In this document: positions 9,931 through 23,600 of the stretch, one piece after another
How positions within the stretch are numbered: the first letter of the stretch is position 1
Layout: each line of letters opens with the position of its first letter
Source: Oreocharis arfaki
Lineage: Eukaryota > Chordata > Aves > Passeriformes > Paramythiidae
Assembly: GCA_013398015.1 (NCBI GenBank)
Contig: VZRR01007906.1
Location: 1-64,000 of the forward strand
Length of the DNA: 64,000 nt
Direction: 5' to 3'
Notes under the pieces: generated by a model
Told to the model about the DNA's origin: nothing
The model's input: only the letters and a program-made list of their open reading frames with translations
Database searches by the model: none
Program-made: the position numbers and the translations under genes

Positions 9931-11084
9931 CCATTAGAAAAGGCACCAGGGTAGCCTGAGACCCACTGGGAGCATCCATCCATCTGCTCTTGGTCAGTCC
10001 TTCGTTGTAGCTGAGTTTGGCAGAGGTGCTGCCTGCTCCCTGTCTCTCCTGGACACCTCCTGTGTGGGTCTAGCAGAGCATCTGCCCTACAGCACAAAGG
10101 CACTTGCTCTCAAGACCTTCAACCTTTTTTATTTTTCCTTTTTGGACACCTCTGTGTCTCCTCTTGGATAGAGGTCCCTCCCTCACTGGGTGTTGTTCCT
10201 GCTGGGTGCAGCTGTGGTTGATGTCTCTGAAGGCTGGCCTAGGATGGGTCACGTTGCCAACAAGACTCTGCCCTGCAAGTGCCTCAGGCTGGGATCCATC
10301 AGAGGTCTGGTGAGAAAGTTGCTACCATGGCTAACGGGGCTTAATGGTCCAACTTCAATCTCCCTAAAACATTTACTCTGTATCCCTCCCACATACACCC
10401 AGGGGCTGAATCCAGGATGTGAAATGATGCCTTTCATTGCCCTGTGACTGAGGATCTCAAGCCCAGCAACAGGACAGGCTGACCAAGACATTGAGTAATC
10501 ACACAGCTGCCTGTGATGTTCAGCAGCAGAAGCTGGACATGCCCCTTCCCACAATGTCCATGTGCTAGAGCTGATTACAAACAGCAGGAAAAAGTGGCAG
10601 CAGGGCTGGAGAAATCTGCCCCAAGGAAGTGCTACCATGTGTCATTGAAGCCCCCACCCATGGGGAGTGTTGGTGTCAGCAACTGCAGCCCCAGCAGAGC
10701 TCCAGGGAGCTCAACCCAGCACAGGAGTGATGCTGGTGGGCTCAGGGGAACATGGGTTTTCCAGAGGGGCTTGAGTGTCCCCAGGCAGTTGGAAAAGCAG
10801 AATAGTGTGCAGTGCTGCTCGAGAAACCAGTGACAAGGGGACAATCGGCCCCAAGGGATTAACAGACAGAGGGGAGGCCAAGGAGAAGCCTTGGTCAGAG
10901 AAGTGAGGACACCTTTCTGATGTGGCCAGTTGGAGGAAGTTGAACAGAGATAGCAGTTGTGGAAGGGGCAGGGCAGTGGAAAACCCTGTTCTGCTGCTGG
11001 CTTGAGTGATGGGAGTTTGTGCCTGTTGAGGTGCATTTTTGTAACAGAAAGGAAAACACACAGAACTAACATTTCTTCCCTTCT
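9931..11084. other. Intergenic, between CR1 and the PDE6D 3' end
   Basis: No gene, RNA or clear repeat recognised. The first few hundred bases may contain further very decayed CR1 sequence. The right end is the region downstream of the PDE6D poly(A) site and has GT-rich runs on the minus strand (near 11040-11065), as expected for a cleavage downstream element. Confidence 0.45.
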
Positions 11085-11616
11085 TTGGACGGTAGGAATG
11101 TTTTAATTGAGAAATTTGTTTTAATTACATTAGGTGGTATCACAGTCTATTTTACAAGTTTAGGGTAAGAGGATGTGTGGACCAGTTACACAGAAATCCA
11201 GTGAAAGGATAAAAATCTACAACATGAGAAAAATGAAAAGGTTAACTCAACCTCAAAAGAAAAGCATTGAGAGTTTGGTGTGAGTGGAAATGGGAGATTA
11301 TACCAGGGTCCAGAGAAGTAGAAAGGATGAGACTAACATAAATTTACAGTATTGGTTCTGCATGACCATCGTTTGCCTGTGTTCAGAGACAGCCTCTCTT
11401 CCTGAGGGCATTGCTGAGCAGATGGCCCCGTCTCTGAGGGTTTGGTCTGGTCTTGTCAGAGGAGAAAGCAAAATAACTGATGGGCAAAGGTCACAACCCA
11501 CGCTGAGCTGGTCCCCAGGGTCACCGCCTACAGGAGTGTCTTCCACTGGATAGTCGGGGGGTTCTGCACCAAGAACTGTATGGAGGAAAACTAAAACAGC
11601 TCCAAAAAGCCCCATC
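11085..11616 (-). other. PDE6D: PDE6D 3' UTR
   Basis: Runs from the PDE6D stop codon (11617-11619) to a likely cleavage point near 11085. Two ATTAAA hexamers on the minus strand (11120-11125 and 11102-11107) lie just before it, and GT-rich sequence lies beyond. The size of about 530 bases is reasonable for this gene. The exact end is inferred. Confidence 0.6.
11102..11107 (-). terminator. PDE6D: PDE6D likely poly(A) signal ATTAAA
   Basis: Minus-strand ATTAAA with a second copy 18 bases upstream (11120-11125) and GT-rich DNA downstream. These are the only good hexamers I saw in the first 550 bases after the stop. Confidence 0.55.
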
Positions 11617-11698
11617 TCAAACGTAGAAAAGTCTCACTCTGGAAGTGCTTACGAGAAGATCGTCATCATAGAATTTGGTTTCTATAATAACATTACCA
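11617..11698 (-). CDS. PDE6D: PDE6D coding exon 5 with stop
   Basis: 82 bases, acceptor TCCTCCTGCAG. Encodes residues 125-150, [20 protein letters not shown] then VRLFYV and TGA. The free C-terminal Val is the normal family end. Confidence 0.95.
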
Positions 11699-14600
11699 CT
11701 GCAGGAGGAAAGGAGGAGAAAGGTGTTAGAAGGATGCACGGACAGTGGACAGCGATTGCTCCTCTCCATGCTCTCACAAGCCTGGGCTCACACCTTGACC
11801 TCCCACAACATGATCTTTGGTTTGGAGCTGCACACAGTGAGCACTGTCCTGGTTGGGGTCAGTCAGGACCGAGGGACCTCCCCAACACATTCCTGTGTGG
11901 AATGTTCCCCCCATACCTCCCCTGTCTGAGCACAGTACTGCTCAGCCTGCAGAGTGCTCGGACAGCAAACTCCTGCTCACTCCTATTGCTAAAAGTAAAC
12001 TAGCAGTCCCAGCACCTTCAGGCCCCTCTCTCCTGCAGGAATTGTGAAAACCAATGGGAATTCTTTTTTTATTCTCCTTCTCTGTCCTTTAGCGCTGAGC
12101 AAGCTACATCAACCAACTTAACATGTCATTTCCTTCAAGAAGTGCTTAAATGCAAAGACCAAGCATATTTTATACAAACTGCAATGGAAATGTGGATTTC
12201 TTCTTCTGTGACAGAAGCTCTGGGGATTTAACTTGCTGACTTTTGAGATTCTGGTACATAAAATAAGAACTCTGGGACCATTACAACACCTGGACACCTG
12301 AGCAGTGTGAGCTGACCCTGTCTAAACAACCTGGCTCTTGAAAACCAAAGCAGCAGTTCTACCTCCACTGTGGCTCTTGGTGTCTGCAGCACTGAACCTC
12401 CTGAGTGTAAGGTTTTGCTGTGGTGTGGACAACGTTTGAACTTAAATGTCAGGGAATGTTCTCAATCTGATACTCAGTCATCCTGGGAACTCTTCATGCA
12501 GAGTGCCTTGGTTAGTACAAAGTATCACATCTCCATCCTCTCCTGGTTTGGAAACACCAAGACAAACATGAGGTCTTTGGGAATATCAGAAAGTGAGTGG
12601 TATCTTGGCAGCTGTAAAATGATGACTTCTTTAGGCCACAAATCCCCCTTTGGATTTCTTTGGGCTGGGGGTTCTACTGAAAAGCCTCGAGAATGACTTT
12701 AGGACACCTCCATGAGTAGGAGAGAGCAATTTCGGCTCCCCACTACACGCGGACATACTTCACGGAAAGAATGGGACTTTGGAAAATCCTCAAGGTCATT
12801 TGAAAACTAGCTTCTCTTTACTCCCAGTCCTGAAAATGTCTCGAATTCTTGAGATGATCAAAACCAACATGTCAGATGTCTTTGTTTCTTTACTCTGGTT
12901 CCCAAATCTGGCTCCTCCTGTACTGACTGACAGTCCCCAGCTTTGAGAGCCGAGGACATGTACAGCACCTCCAAGGTTCTGAGCAGGCTGTGCCAGGAGC
13001 ACTGTTGGAACACTGGTGCTCTCTCCCAAGCCCGCTCTCTCTTTGAAACGTGCTGTGAATGGGAATCAGTGATGGTAGCTCCCATCCCAGTGCCTTCTCT
13101 ATGTGACTGGCTTTGCTCCAGACAGGGAATAAGAGGGAAAACGCTGGAGAGGGAGGTCTTCCAGAGGACACAGTGACCTTGCGGTGAGACTGGCTGCTCC
13201 CTGTCTGCCTCTTGTTGGCAGCAGGGTTCCCAAACCCTTCTGTTTCTGGCAGTGCACTCCTTGTGTGCTTGCCAGCACCCATCCAGCACTGCAGGGAGGA
13301 TGGTTACACTTCCCAAGAGCCTCCCTCCAGGAGCCTCTTCCATCATCCCCCTGAAGCTGGAGCCACACTGACACGTCCGAGGCATCGCTGCCCTGCTCAG
13401 GAGCCCAAGTGCACAAGGAGCCAGGACTAGTCTGTGAGGAGGGTGTGTGAATCTTCCTACAGGCGACTGTAAAATGACCGATTCCTACATGTTAAGGGTA
13501 TTTTAGCCCCAGATACAACTCCATGCATAGTGTATATTAATGTATATAAATGCATATCCACTAATGTGTATAAGCCAATGTTAAAGACACAAAGCTCAGC
13601 AAAATGTCACAGCCATGAAACAAACACTAGAGCAGCTACTACAGGTGATATATTGCATGAACTAAACTACCTTGGACAAGAGTCAGTGATCAATAGCTGA
13701 TGTTAAAATGGCCCAAAAATCTGCTGGGTTTTTTTCCCCTGGATATAAGGGGTATTAAGTTGTAAAACAGTTTACAATCCTTTCACAATTCACCTTCCAA
13801 AAAAATTAAGCAACTTTATTAAAGAATCAGTTTCACTTTCTCCAAACCTTTATTGCTATATTAATGCAAATTGGACCTATGGGAAGGAAGGTAATGAGGT
13901 TGGCTTAGCCCCTTTTATCTCTCAACAGCTAACAGCAGTGAGGTGATTCAGAGTTGGTAGCAGTTCCCTCTCCTCTTTCCCATCGTTGCCCCCAAGGAAA
14001 TGCCACACATTGCTTTTGCTTTGCCTGCTCTCAGGTTCTGCAAGCCCAAGGCACTCACGTTAAAACGTTAGCTGGCATCATCTGTGATTCAGGTGCTGCC
14101 TCTATCAAGGACTGCCAAGTGTTTGTGGAGTTAGGAATCACAAAACCAAATTCAAAGAACCATTCTGCAAAGTAAAAAAAGACAAAAGATCCAGAGGCAT
14201 TTGAAAGAAGAAAATTCACAAATGGTCCTTTTGCTTTTCACCTGACAGGCTGGGCAACTCCCTAAACTGTCCTGCTGGGCTGCCAACATTTTACATTTAA
14301 ATTACTTTGTACAGCTTAAACTGCACTGAACCCTGCCCTCCTCCTAGAGCAGATACTCCCTTTCTAAAATAGCTGATGGTACTGATAAGGTCACACCGCT
14401 TCCTTTGCATTCGGTGGAAATTTCAACACACCTAATTGGGAACAGGGAAACCACACTCTTCCTCTTGCAGACATCCCTGGGATCCAGCTGAGGTTAAGTG
14501 TGCCACTGGTTGCCCAAAAGACACAGAGCTCAATGTTTTATCTGCCCCTCCTCCAGCCCCAATTAAGAGCAGCACTGCAGTGAGGGGGGTCAGATGTGCA

Positions 14601-17600
14601 GTTGTGGGGTCACCGGCACTGCTGTAACCCAGGTACACCAGAGGCTCCAGCCTGGCACTCTGAGGAAGACCCAGGAATTCCAGTAATAGCTCTGAAATAA
14701 CCTATTTCCTTGCCTCAGGCAGCCTGTGGTGGATTTATGCCCTCAGGCATGATTACCCAGCTTTTTTGCTTACATAACAAAGTGTTAATACACTTATGAA
14801 ATGCTATCCTTAATACTGTGGCCCATTAGTCCTGACAAGATGAGTGCTTCAGTGCTACTCTGAAAAATTAAAATCACCACATTCAACCCATTTTAGTCAC
14901 TCTAATCCCTGCCCTGCTGGGGGTCAGTCCCTATGCTGCAGCACACAGAGCACATCCATACCTTCTAGACACTGCCCTTTGAAATAAACTTTCTGTTCCA
15001 GGCGGAATTTTTCCATTTGTTCTGCTGAGGAAAAGTTTAACTCCCGAGATACTGCTTTACATTTCAGGATTTTTTTAGGAACTCGAGCTGTGAAACAGAT
15101 AAAGGAGCATTATTTGGACACAGTAAAATCCAGCTTCTGCAGGTATTATTATTCTATACTTGGAAATAATGATTAGGACTAATACAAGATCATAGCAGCA
15201 GGAAAAATGCAAACACAAAGGACTTTGTTTTTACATTTGCAAGAGTGAAATCCAAGATGCAAATACCTTAAGTACCTTGCCCACAGCCAAGAATGAAACT
15301 TATGACAGAACCAGGGATACAACACTGATCTCTCAGACTCCTGGTTCTTAGTTGTTTGTTACTAAACCCCATAATTTTTCAAGATGAAATATAAAATGCA
15401 ACTTAAATTTTTACTTCAGGAGTTGTGCTGAAGATCACAGGCAGCTGAAGGGCTGCTTAGAACACCAAGCCTCTTAGCCCTTCTCACTTTTCCTTCCCGT
15501 TCAGACTGTGCATCCCCAGAGCAAACCACAATTGTGTGTTTCTCAGCCCAGCACCACTTCCTCAGCCATCTCAGAGGTCTGGGAAGTGTCCCGTGGAAGC
15601 AAATGCCTGTTCCCTTAATACTGAGACCTGCCCTGGCTGTAAAGCCAGAACCACACTGGAAGGTTTAAGAGAGCAATTTGACAATCCAGGTTTCTGGGTG
15701 CTTGCAATGGGTGAGACACCAACAGCAAGTGGCCAACTGTACCTGATAGATATTTCACAAAATATTTTTTTTTTAGAGGTGGAGGAGTAAGAGAAGGGAC
15801 AGTTTGAGAGCACTGATTAAGAGTCCTAACCAGGAGAATATGGGGGGGAGTCAATACAGTAAAATTCTCCCAAGCCCGTCATACTTCAGTGGTGTGATTG
15901 TGCATAATCCTGCCTGCCTATTAGAGAATGTTTCATGTGAATTTATTAGAAATAAAGAGGGGAGGGAAGACAGCTGGCATGTGCTTTATGAGCTGAACTG
16001 TTCCAAAATGGAAAGCATATCAAAACATCCATGAGCAGGGAGCAGGCTGGTGTTTAATAACAGGAAGAGTCTCCCAAACTCCAAGCAAATCTATCTCATG
16101 TAGAACAGTTTAATGGAGAAGAACCTCGATATAAGACCAACTTCAAGAGCTGGAGGCTTAAGGAATGTAAGCCAGCATCCTACCCCAAGGAGAAGTATAC
16201 AGCCCACAGTTTGCTAAAAGAAAAAAAAAAAGATTAAAAAGAAAATTAAAGTGTAAAGCAAGAGTTTTAAATGTAAAAGACCTCTAATTATTTTTATGGG
16301 ATTTTTTGCACCATGGAAATCTGCATGGCACCATCCTTTACCGCCCTCACCAGTACAGACTACACCACTGTGGATAAACATCCCTTTGCAGTTAAGTGTA
16401 AAATGACTTGTTAAAACTGTTCTGCAATTTAGTAATTTCATTTCCTTCATCCCCAAGACAGACTGCTGAGAATGTTTGCTTTAACATTGTAAAATGACCA
16501 AATAAATAGTTACTTTTAATAAAAGTAGGACTGCATTGTCTTTAAACATCTAAGACATTTTAATTTACATTTATACCATCAAGCAAAAATTTTAATTAAA
16601 ATTATTTATTTTAAGCTCATTTTACTTTTATTTCTCTTTTTATTTTCTATTAAAAAGACAGAAAAGAAGGAAGTTTGAGTCTCATCAGTTAGGTCCATTT
16701 TAAAACATGCTGGGATGCAGGTAAGCATAGACTTAAGCCTAAATTTACTACTGCTTTTTGTTAACTTGAGGATGTACTATACCGGCACATTTATTTAAGC
16801 ACTTACCTGGTTAACATACATTTAGTCAGATACTTTATGCTGATTAGATTAAAAAGCGTTGAATGACACATTTCTTATTTACTAAGCAAGTCATTTTGGG
16901 TCCAACTGTGTTTAGTTGGAAACTGAAATTCAATTAAAATATCCATATAATTATGTTTTCATTTAGTTTAAATAAAGCTACCTTAAATATGTGGAACATA
17001 TAAGAAAGCAAGTTATCTTAGCCAAACTGATTTCACATTTCAAACTACACCTTTTTTTAGATAATGAAAGGACTATTTGTATGTCATGAATGCAAGCTGG
17101 CTGTGGGGATTCTGTAAGAGCTACACCTCAGCAGCTTACTCCAAGATTTGCTTGTATATTGGAAGAAACCAAACTTTACAGATTTGCACCTTCCAAATTG
17201 CCTCCCAGTTTTGAATGCCCTGTCACTGAATTGAGGTGGCTGGAAAAGCTCCTGCTGTCAAAAGCTGGTTTAGATGATCAATTCCAGTTTCAGGTGCTCA
17301 GGCTGTGATTTTCACTACTTAAGGCAGTTTAATGTTAAGACTTTGGCAGCAACCCAATACCACATTAATATTGTTTTTATTTCATCTAAGTGGTAATAGT
17401 AAGTTAAGGTAGTAACACAGTATCATGATTTGAAACTTAAGAGTTCATTTTATAAAGAAACTTGTACTTAAATCAAATAGAATCATGTTTAAAAAGCAAA
17501 TAGAAGTCCTGTTTAAAGAAAATATATTTTATTCACTCTGCTGTATATTTGGTTCTTTGTTTGCTATGTCTAGACTGTGATTTGCCCTGAATGGCCACAG

Positions 17601-20600
17601 AACACACACACACATGTACTATATAATGACTTTAAGACACACACGGACTTAATTTTAAAACAATTGTTCTGTTTGCCCTCACTGCTTCTGCTGCAGGACT
17701 ACACCAAAACTGCATTTTCCCACACCTTTTAATTCACCATCAGATCTCCCTGCTTTGTTGGGTGTCTCCCCCGCTTCTCAGGCTATTTATTGAGCATAAC
17801 AAATCTACTCCAGATTTCTTTTCTAGCTATGACATACAAGAACTGCTTTTTTCGTCTCTTCTCCCAAGGAAGACCATCCTCCCATCTGTAATCTTTTCAG
17901 TGGCTTCTCCTAATAGCTCTCCTCTGCATCTGCTACAGTTTGCAGTCATCCATCTTCTAGATGGATGAGTGAACTGTGCACCAGATAAGGTCTCAACTAC
18001 TCCTTGGACAATGGGCATTAATCTCAGGCCAGAGTATGTTTTAATTAATTCCTCAAGGTCCTCTGATGGAGAGGACAGTTCCTGTTTTATTTGTGATGAA
18101 AATGTGAGGCACAGTGAGGTGTTAGGATTTGCCCAAGTGACAAAGGTGACATCTGTCCTTCAAAGCAGGGGTATGTTTGCAACTCAGGTGACCCAGACAT
18201 GCAGCACCACCCAGCCCCAAATGCACAATAAAGTCACACCATACCTTCATGTTCCACTCCAGGTACAGACAGATCTTCTGTTCCTTGCCATAGGATTTTC
18301 CCTGTTTCTGCATCCCGAAGGTTCATCCAATTTCTGATTGGGAAGCAAATAAGGAAAACAAGCTATCTATATCCCTAAATGCTGTGTGTAGTATTCTTTG
18401 CTGAGCTCTGAAATAGGCTACTCCAGCTGAGTTTCAGTCATGGTTTCTGATTCTTGGGAGGCCAAGGAAAAGAGATGCTTTTTCCCCAAGAATAAATGAA
18501 CAAACCAACCCCTGAGCAGAATGAATGCAACAAGAGTTGTACAGCCACTTTTCCCTTTAGACTGAAGCCTGTTAACCTCATTTATAATTTTCCATTGCTT
18601 CTAAAGGATAAAGGCAGTGTCACTGTGCTGCAGAGAAGCAAGAACATTGCTAACAATAACAGATAATTCTACACAAACAATTGCTGTTCTGCAGCATTTG
18701 AAAAACGCTAGGAAAAGGAGTCCTTTCTACGTAACACGAGAAAAAAAAACCATCCAATTGAGCTCATTTTCTTAGCTTACAAAGTATTAATATCAAGGGT
18801 TGTTCTATTGCTGTTGACCTCATAACTGCCACTCATGGGAATTCTTCAGCTGCTGAGTGCTAAGCAAAGAGAGATCTTGTCTTTTCACTCTCAGCAAGTG
18901 AGGCTATGCCAGCTTTCAAAATGCCCAGATCAGTGAATTAGTCAATAAATCCGTAGGCAAGTAGGAAATATTCATATTTCCAAAGGGACAGTTAATAATG
19001 ATCTTAAGCACACCTTTGAAAAATCTCTCTCACAGGATAACTCCGACACTGACAGCTCAGAACAAGGAGCCTGCGCACCTGCCTGATGCCATCCTGAGCA
19101 GGGACACAGCCATCCGTAAGCCTTAGGCCCTCCTGCTCCACAGCTCCTCAGGGTGGCTCCAACAATTCACCAGTGTCAATGCCAGACTGAACAGAGCAGG
19201 ATCTGTGGGATGAGGCCACACAAACCAGAGCCTTTCCAGGAAGGAAAGCTTGATGATGCTCCCTTGGCTGCTTTATGGCAGCGCACCCTTCGTACTCAGC
19301 ACTGCCTACAACAACTGCTCAAGGAACTGGCTGGAGAGGTGGAGAGACAGAAGAGGGACAGTATGGACCTTGACATAGGTATAAATAGGAGCTGTTGGAG
19401 ATTTGCATATTGAACTCATCCTCTAACACACACAGTTTCCAGGCAGACTCACACAAATTCATCACATCGATCACATTTTTCCAGAGCTCCCAGGAAGAAA
19501 CAGATGCTTTAGTAAATACTGCATTACCGGGTAATATTTGTTTTAAAATTACGTGCATGGAGGAGGGGAAGGGAAAATGGCTGCTTCAACAGAGATGTGA
19601 GGAGTCTTTCCCTTGCTGAAGGCTGATCAGACTTTCCATGTCTCACTGAAAGGATGAAGGGAATGTGCTCACACAAAACTTAGCAACAACTTGGAGCATG
19701 GGAAGGGGGAACATAGTGCAGCCTGCCCATGTCCTTCTAGGCCTGTTCTAAACACATGGTATCTACCACTTGTTCCAGGATCAAGGTAAAAGAGAAAGGG
19801 GCAGAAGACAAAAAACATCCTCTGAGGGCCCCGTATGGCACCTTCATATCCTAGCAGGAAGCTGCCAAGTGGAGCTCTCTCCCCAGCCAGCAACCCAAGA
19901 GAGACAGGGGCTGGCAGGCAAGTTAGAGAGAGAAAATGAACAGCAGAATGGCAAGAAGAACTGCAGCAGGGCTGGGCATTTCATGTGGTGCTGGCTGAAA
20001 AAGTGGAAGTCCTCAGCCAACATAACCTGCAGGATGCAACTGCCGCAACCGTAATTTAAAATGTCAAAAAAATCCACCATTTTTCCATACATCTTCCCAC
20101 ACACAAACATACAAACTAGCCAGGGTGACGCTATTTGCATAGAAAGCAGTGTGCCATCCATCAAATGCCATGTACGAGGGGAAAATAACAAATTAGACAA
20201 TCTGAGCATCTCACTGACAAACTCATTTATCTTCCAGACACTCTACCACACAAACACTCTTAACTATTAGCTGAGCAGTAATTTAGTAAATTGGGCACTT
20301 GATTATAAAAACCTGTACTACCTTTAAAAAATTGTCCCCTCAGAAGTATTTACTTGCTATTTGTTCACTATCAATATCAGTCAGAGTTCTGAGCTCCCAG
20401 GTTTGGCCACAGACTGTGCAGTGCCAAACTGAGCACCAGCTAAGTTCCTCTGAACTGGAAATGAAACACTGACCAGGATAGCAAATCCAGTACTGCAAAG
20501 GAACTGATCCAGCCTCCCACTTGCTGTATCAGTACTCTTAACTAATGCATAATTCCTTTTCTTTGCCATGACTTGCCTTGCCTTCCCTTCCCATCCCTCT

Positions 20601-23600
20601 TCCCTTGTCAATTTTTGGAGCACTCTAAAATCACATTTATCATTTTCAAAAGTATTATATTAGAAGTGCCCTTCAGTGAGAAGTAGCTTGACAGCTTAAT
20701 TATCATCCTTACTTGAAATACACAGTTAGAGAGTGTTAGTGACCTACTACTACTGGTGAGAGAAAACACTTATGTATACTACTGACCTCTTATCTTTTCC
20801 TTATCAGGATTTCTCTCTCAGTCCAGTCCAAGAAAGATGATACAAGTTATGTTGCTGTGCTGAACAATGTTAACATTTAAAATGTATGTTAACATTTGGG
20901 GTGCTGGACATCTATAAAGTGCTATATGGCTTTATTTTGTTTATTGACATTCCAATGTAAAAGTAAATCCATGCAGGACAGCCTGCTCCATGCTTTGTAT
21001 TATGACTGTCAAATTCCAGATGAAGAATAAATAAAAAGCTCAAGGCTATACCCCTGCTGATGAGACCATGCCTCATGCATGCAGCAATGCATGCCACAGT
21101 TCCCAGAAAGTATCTTGTATTTAAACAATCCGAACATTGCTAGCCTGTGTGAATTCCTTATCAAATAAATAAAGGTTTAATGTCAATGTAGCCAAAGGCT
21201 TTCTGACCTTGACAAGTCCATGTGCTGGTTCAGGACATGCTTTTCCAACTTCTGTAAATGAAAAACAAAATCAGCCTGCTAATCAGAGTGTATACAAAGA
21301 GTTAAAACATGTGGACCCAGACATATTTAAAGGGATCAGAATACACTAGCCAGTTCACAAGCTTTTTCCCAGTAACTAAGCATTATTAAAAGGGAAGAAC
21401 AAACCATCAGATTTTAAAAGCACACACACAAACACAATTTCTTTTTATTGGAAAAAACACTTCATGTACAAGAAGTTAATTCTTTTTAAGAAATAAATGT
21501 TTACAAAGAAACAGGCATTTAAGTCAAAACTGAGATAATGTATAAAACTTAACTGTAATGGAATTTAAAAAAAAAAAGAGGCAAACCCCATCACAAGTGA
21601 TTTCTTGACAAGGGAATACCTGACAAAGCAGCAGCTGTACTGCTTACCTAGTTAGCAGCTTATCACACTATTTCTGTCATCTTGGATAGGAAGGCTGGTA
21701 CTAGGACATACCCTAGAGTGAAGAAAATGCAGATCTTGAACCAAACCCACACGCACTATTATCTTCTAATGTGTTTAAGTGGTTTAAGATTCTTCCACCC
21801 CAGCATGAGAGATATTGTTACTAAAAATAAAGAGTGCTCCACCTCCTGAGCAGCAGTGGAGACCTGGAGGCAGGATGACGAGGGCATTTTAAGCATTATT
21901 GAAAAGGAGAAAGTAAATTAATAGTGGTTTAATACAATTACTCTTTTTGAAGAGGTTCATGTTAAGCCACTTGACAGGGGTAGCTAAGAGCAAGCAGGAA
22001 GCCAGACAGTTCCAGCTTTGTGAAGTTTGTATATGGGGGAAAAAAATTAGGAACAGTGGTGTATTCCTAATTCAGTTTCTCACTCTTACACCATCAAATT
22101 TTCATTCACCTGGATTTTTGTGGGTTGGGGGTTTTTTTTGGAAACACCGTCTGATTTAAGACTCAATAGATCAAATACTCTTCAATCCTGAAGGCAAGAA
22201 AGGATTAGGTAGAACAGCAGAAGGAAGGGTGTACTGTTGATCTATTTATATTCTACCACCTATTGGGTCAGCAAAGTCTTACATAAAAGCTTTGTAGTAG
22301 CTGGAACTTGACTTGCTTTATATACATGACATGAATTAGCTTCCTCACAGACCTACTTTGCTTAGCCTGATGAAGGGGAATGGTTTGTGCATTTCTAAAT
22401 CCAAATTTTGCTTTCTTGAATACCTCTGTTGTCAGAAGTTCTTTCTTTTTTGTATCTATCATAGAGATCACTTGGTTCAAACAAATCAAAATGTACATCC
22501 TTATCTTTCAGTGCTTTAGCATTGCAAAAGATTGCCTTGTATTACCACACTTGTAATTAAGAGTAGCCTTGAAGGAAGGGAATGAGTACAAACAAAATTT
22601 ATCATTAAAGTAGTATGGAGTTAAAAGAAGTTTTGCCTCAATCTCCCTGACTATTATTTGTATGTTTTAATGTTTAGCACTTCTTTAATATCTCAAAGGC
22701 TGTGGCAAACAGTAGGTGTCATTTCTTCTGTTAAAATGATCCATTTTTCATTTTATTCCCTGCTGTCTACACCATTCTAAAACCTCAGGAACTGCTGTAC
22801 TCTTATATTTCATAATAAAAACAAGGCTAATGTTCATAACCACTCCTAGAAGGAAGGCCTTTTACCATCTTTGCCAGGTTGTTTTTTTTTTTCCACATGA
22901 AATGCAACATTAAAAACAGTTCACTACATGCCAGGTGCAAACAGCATCTCAAAAACTACATGTCAATAAGACCTGTCCTCTGGGAGAAGGTGGAGCTGAA
23001 AGCCCTAAACAATTCAGACAACAATCTCTGCTGTAGACCCAAAAAAGCTTCTGATCTAGACTTACCAACCTTCACTCCTGATTTTACATGATCTGTCATG
23101 AAAAGCAGACACAAGCAGGCAGTCATGACATGGGCAAGCACATTACCTTACAAGATCAAACTTCAGGGATTATATTTTTATCAGACATATTTTCCCAGAA
23201 GAATATTTGCATCTCAGTTGTTTCAGTCGAGTCTGAGGAATCAGGACCAATATAAATTATGCAAAGTAACTACTAAACTATGGGACTAAAAAGTAGACCA
23301 CCTAAATGGCCTTATGCTTCTCCTCCACTCAGTCCATCCATCCTGTCATCTTTGCCATCTCTCATCTCACTTTTTATTACAACTTCCACAGAACTCCTAA
23401 TTGTGTGCTTAAATTAAAGCATATGCACAGACGTGCTGCTGATTCAGGTCCTTGAATTCATTCTGTTCACACTCAAGAGAAATGCTGCTGTCTGCTGTTT
23501 AATAAACCACAAGTACATATGCTGGCAGTGTTCCTCCTAGCCTAAGGATGAAATCTAGTGCAAAATCCTGTCTACTGAACGAGCATCCATCCATTCTGTG

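Larger units (their letters stand above)
15088..18244 (-). other. PDE6D: PDE6D intron 2
   Basis: 3.2 kb, AT-rich, with proper splice ends. Contains MIR-like remnants near 15265-15355 and 18085-18200 and a short CA run near 17604. No further exon recognised. Confidence 0.75.
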
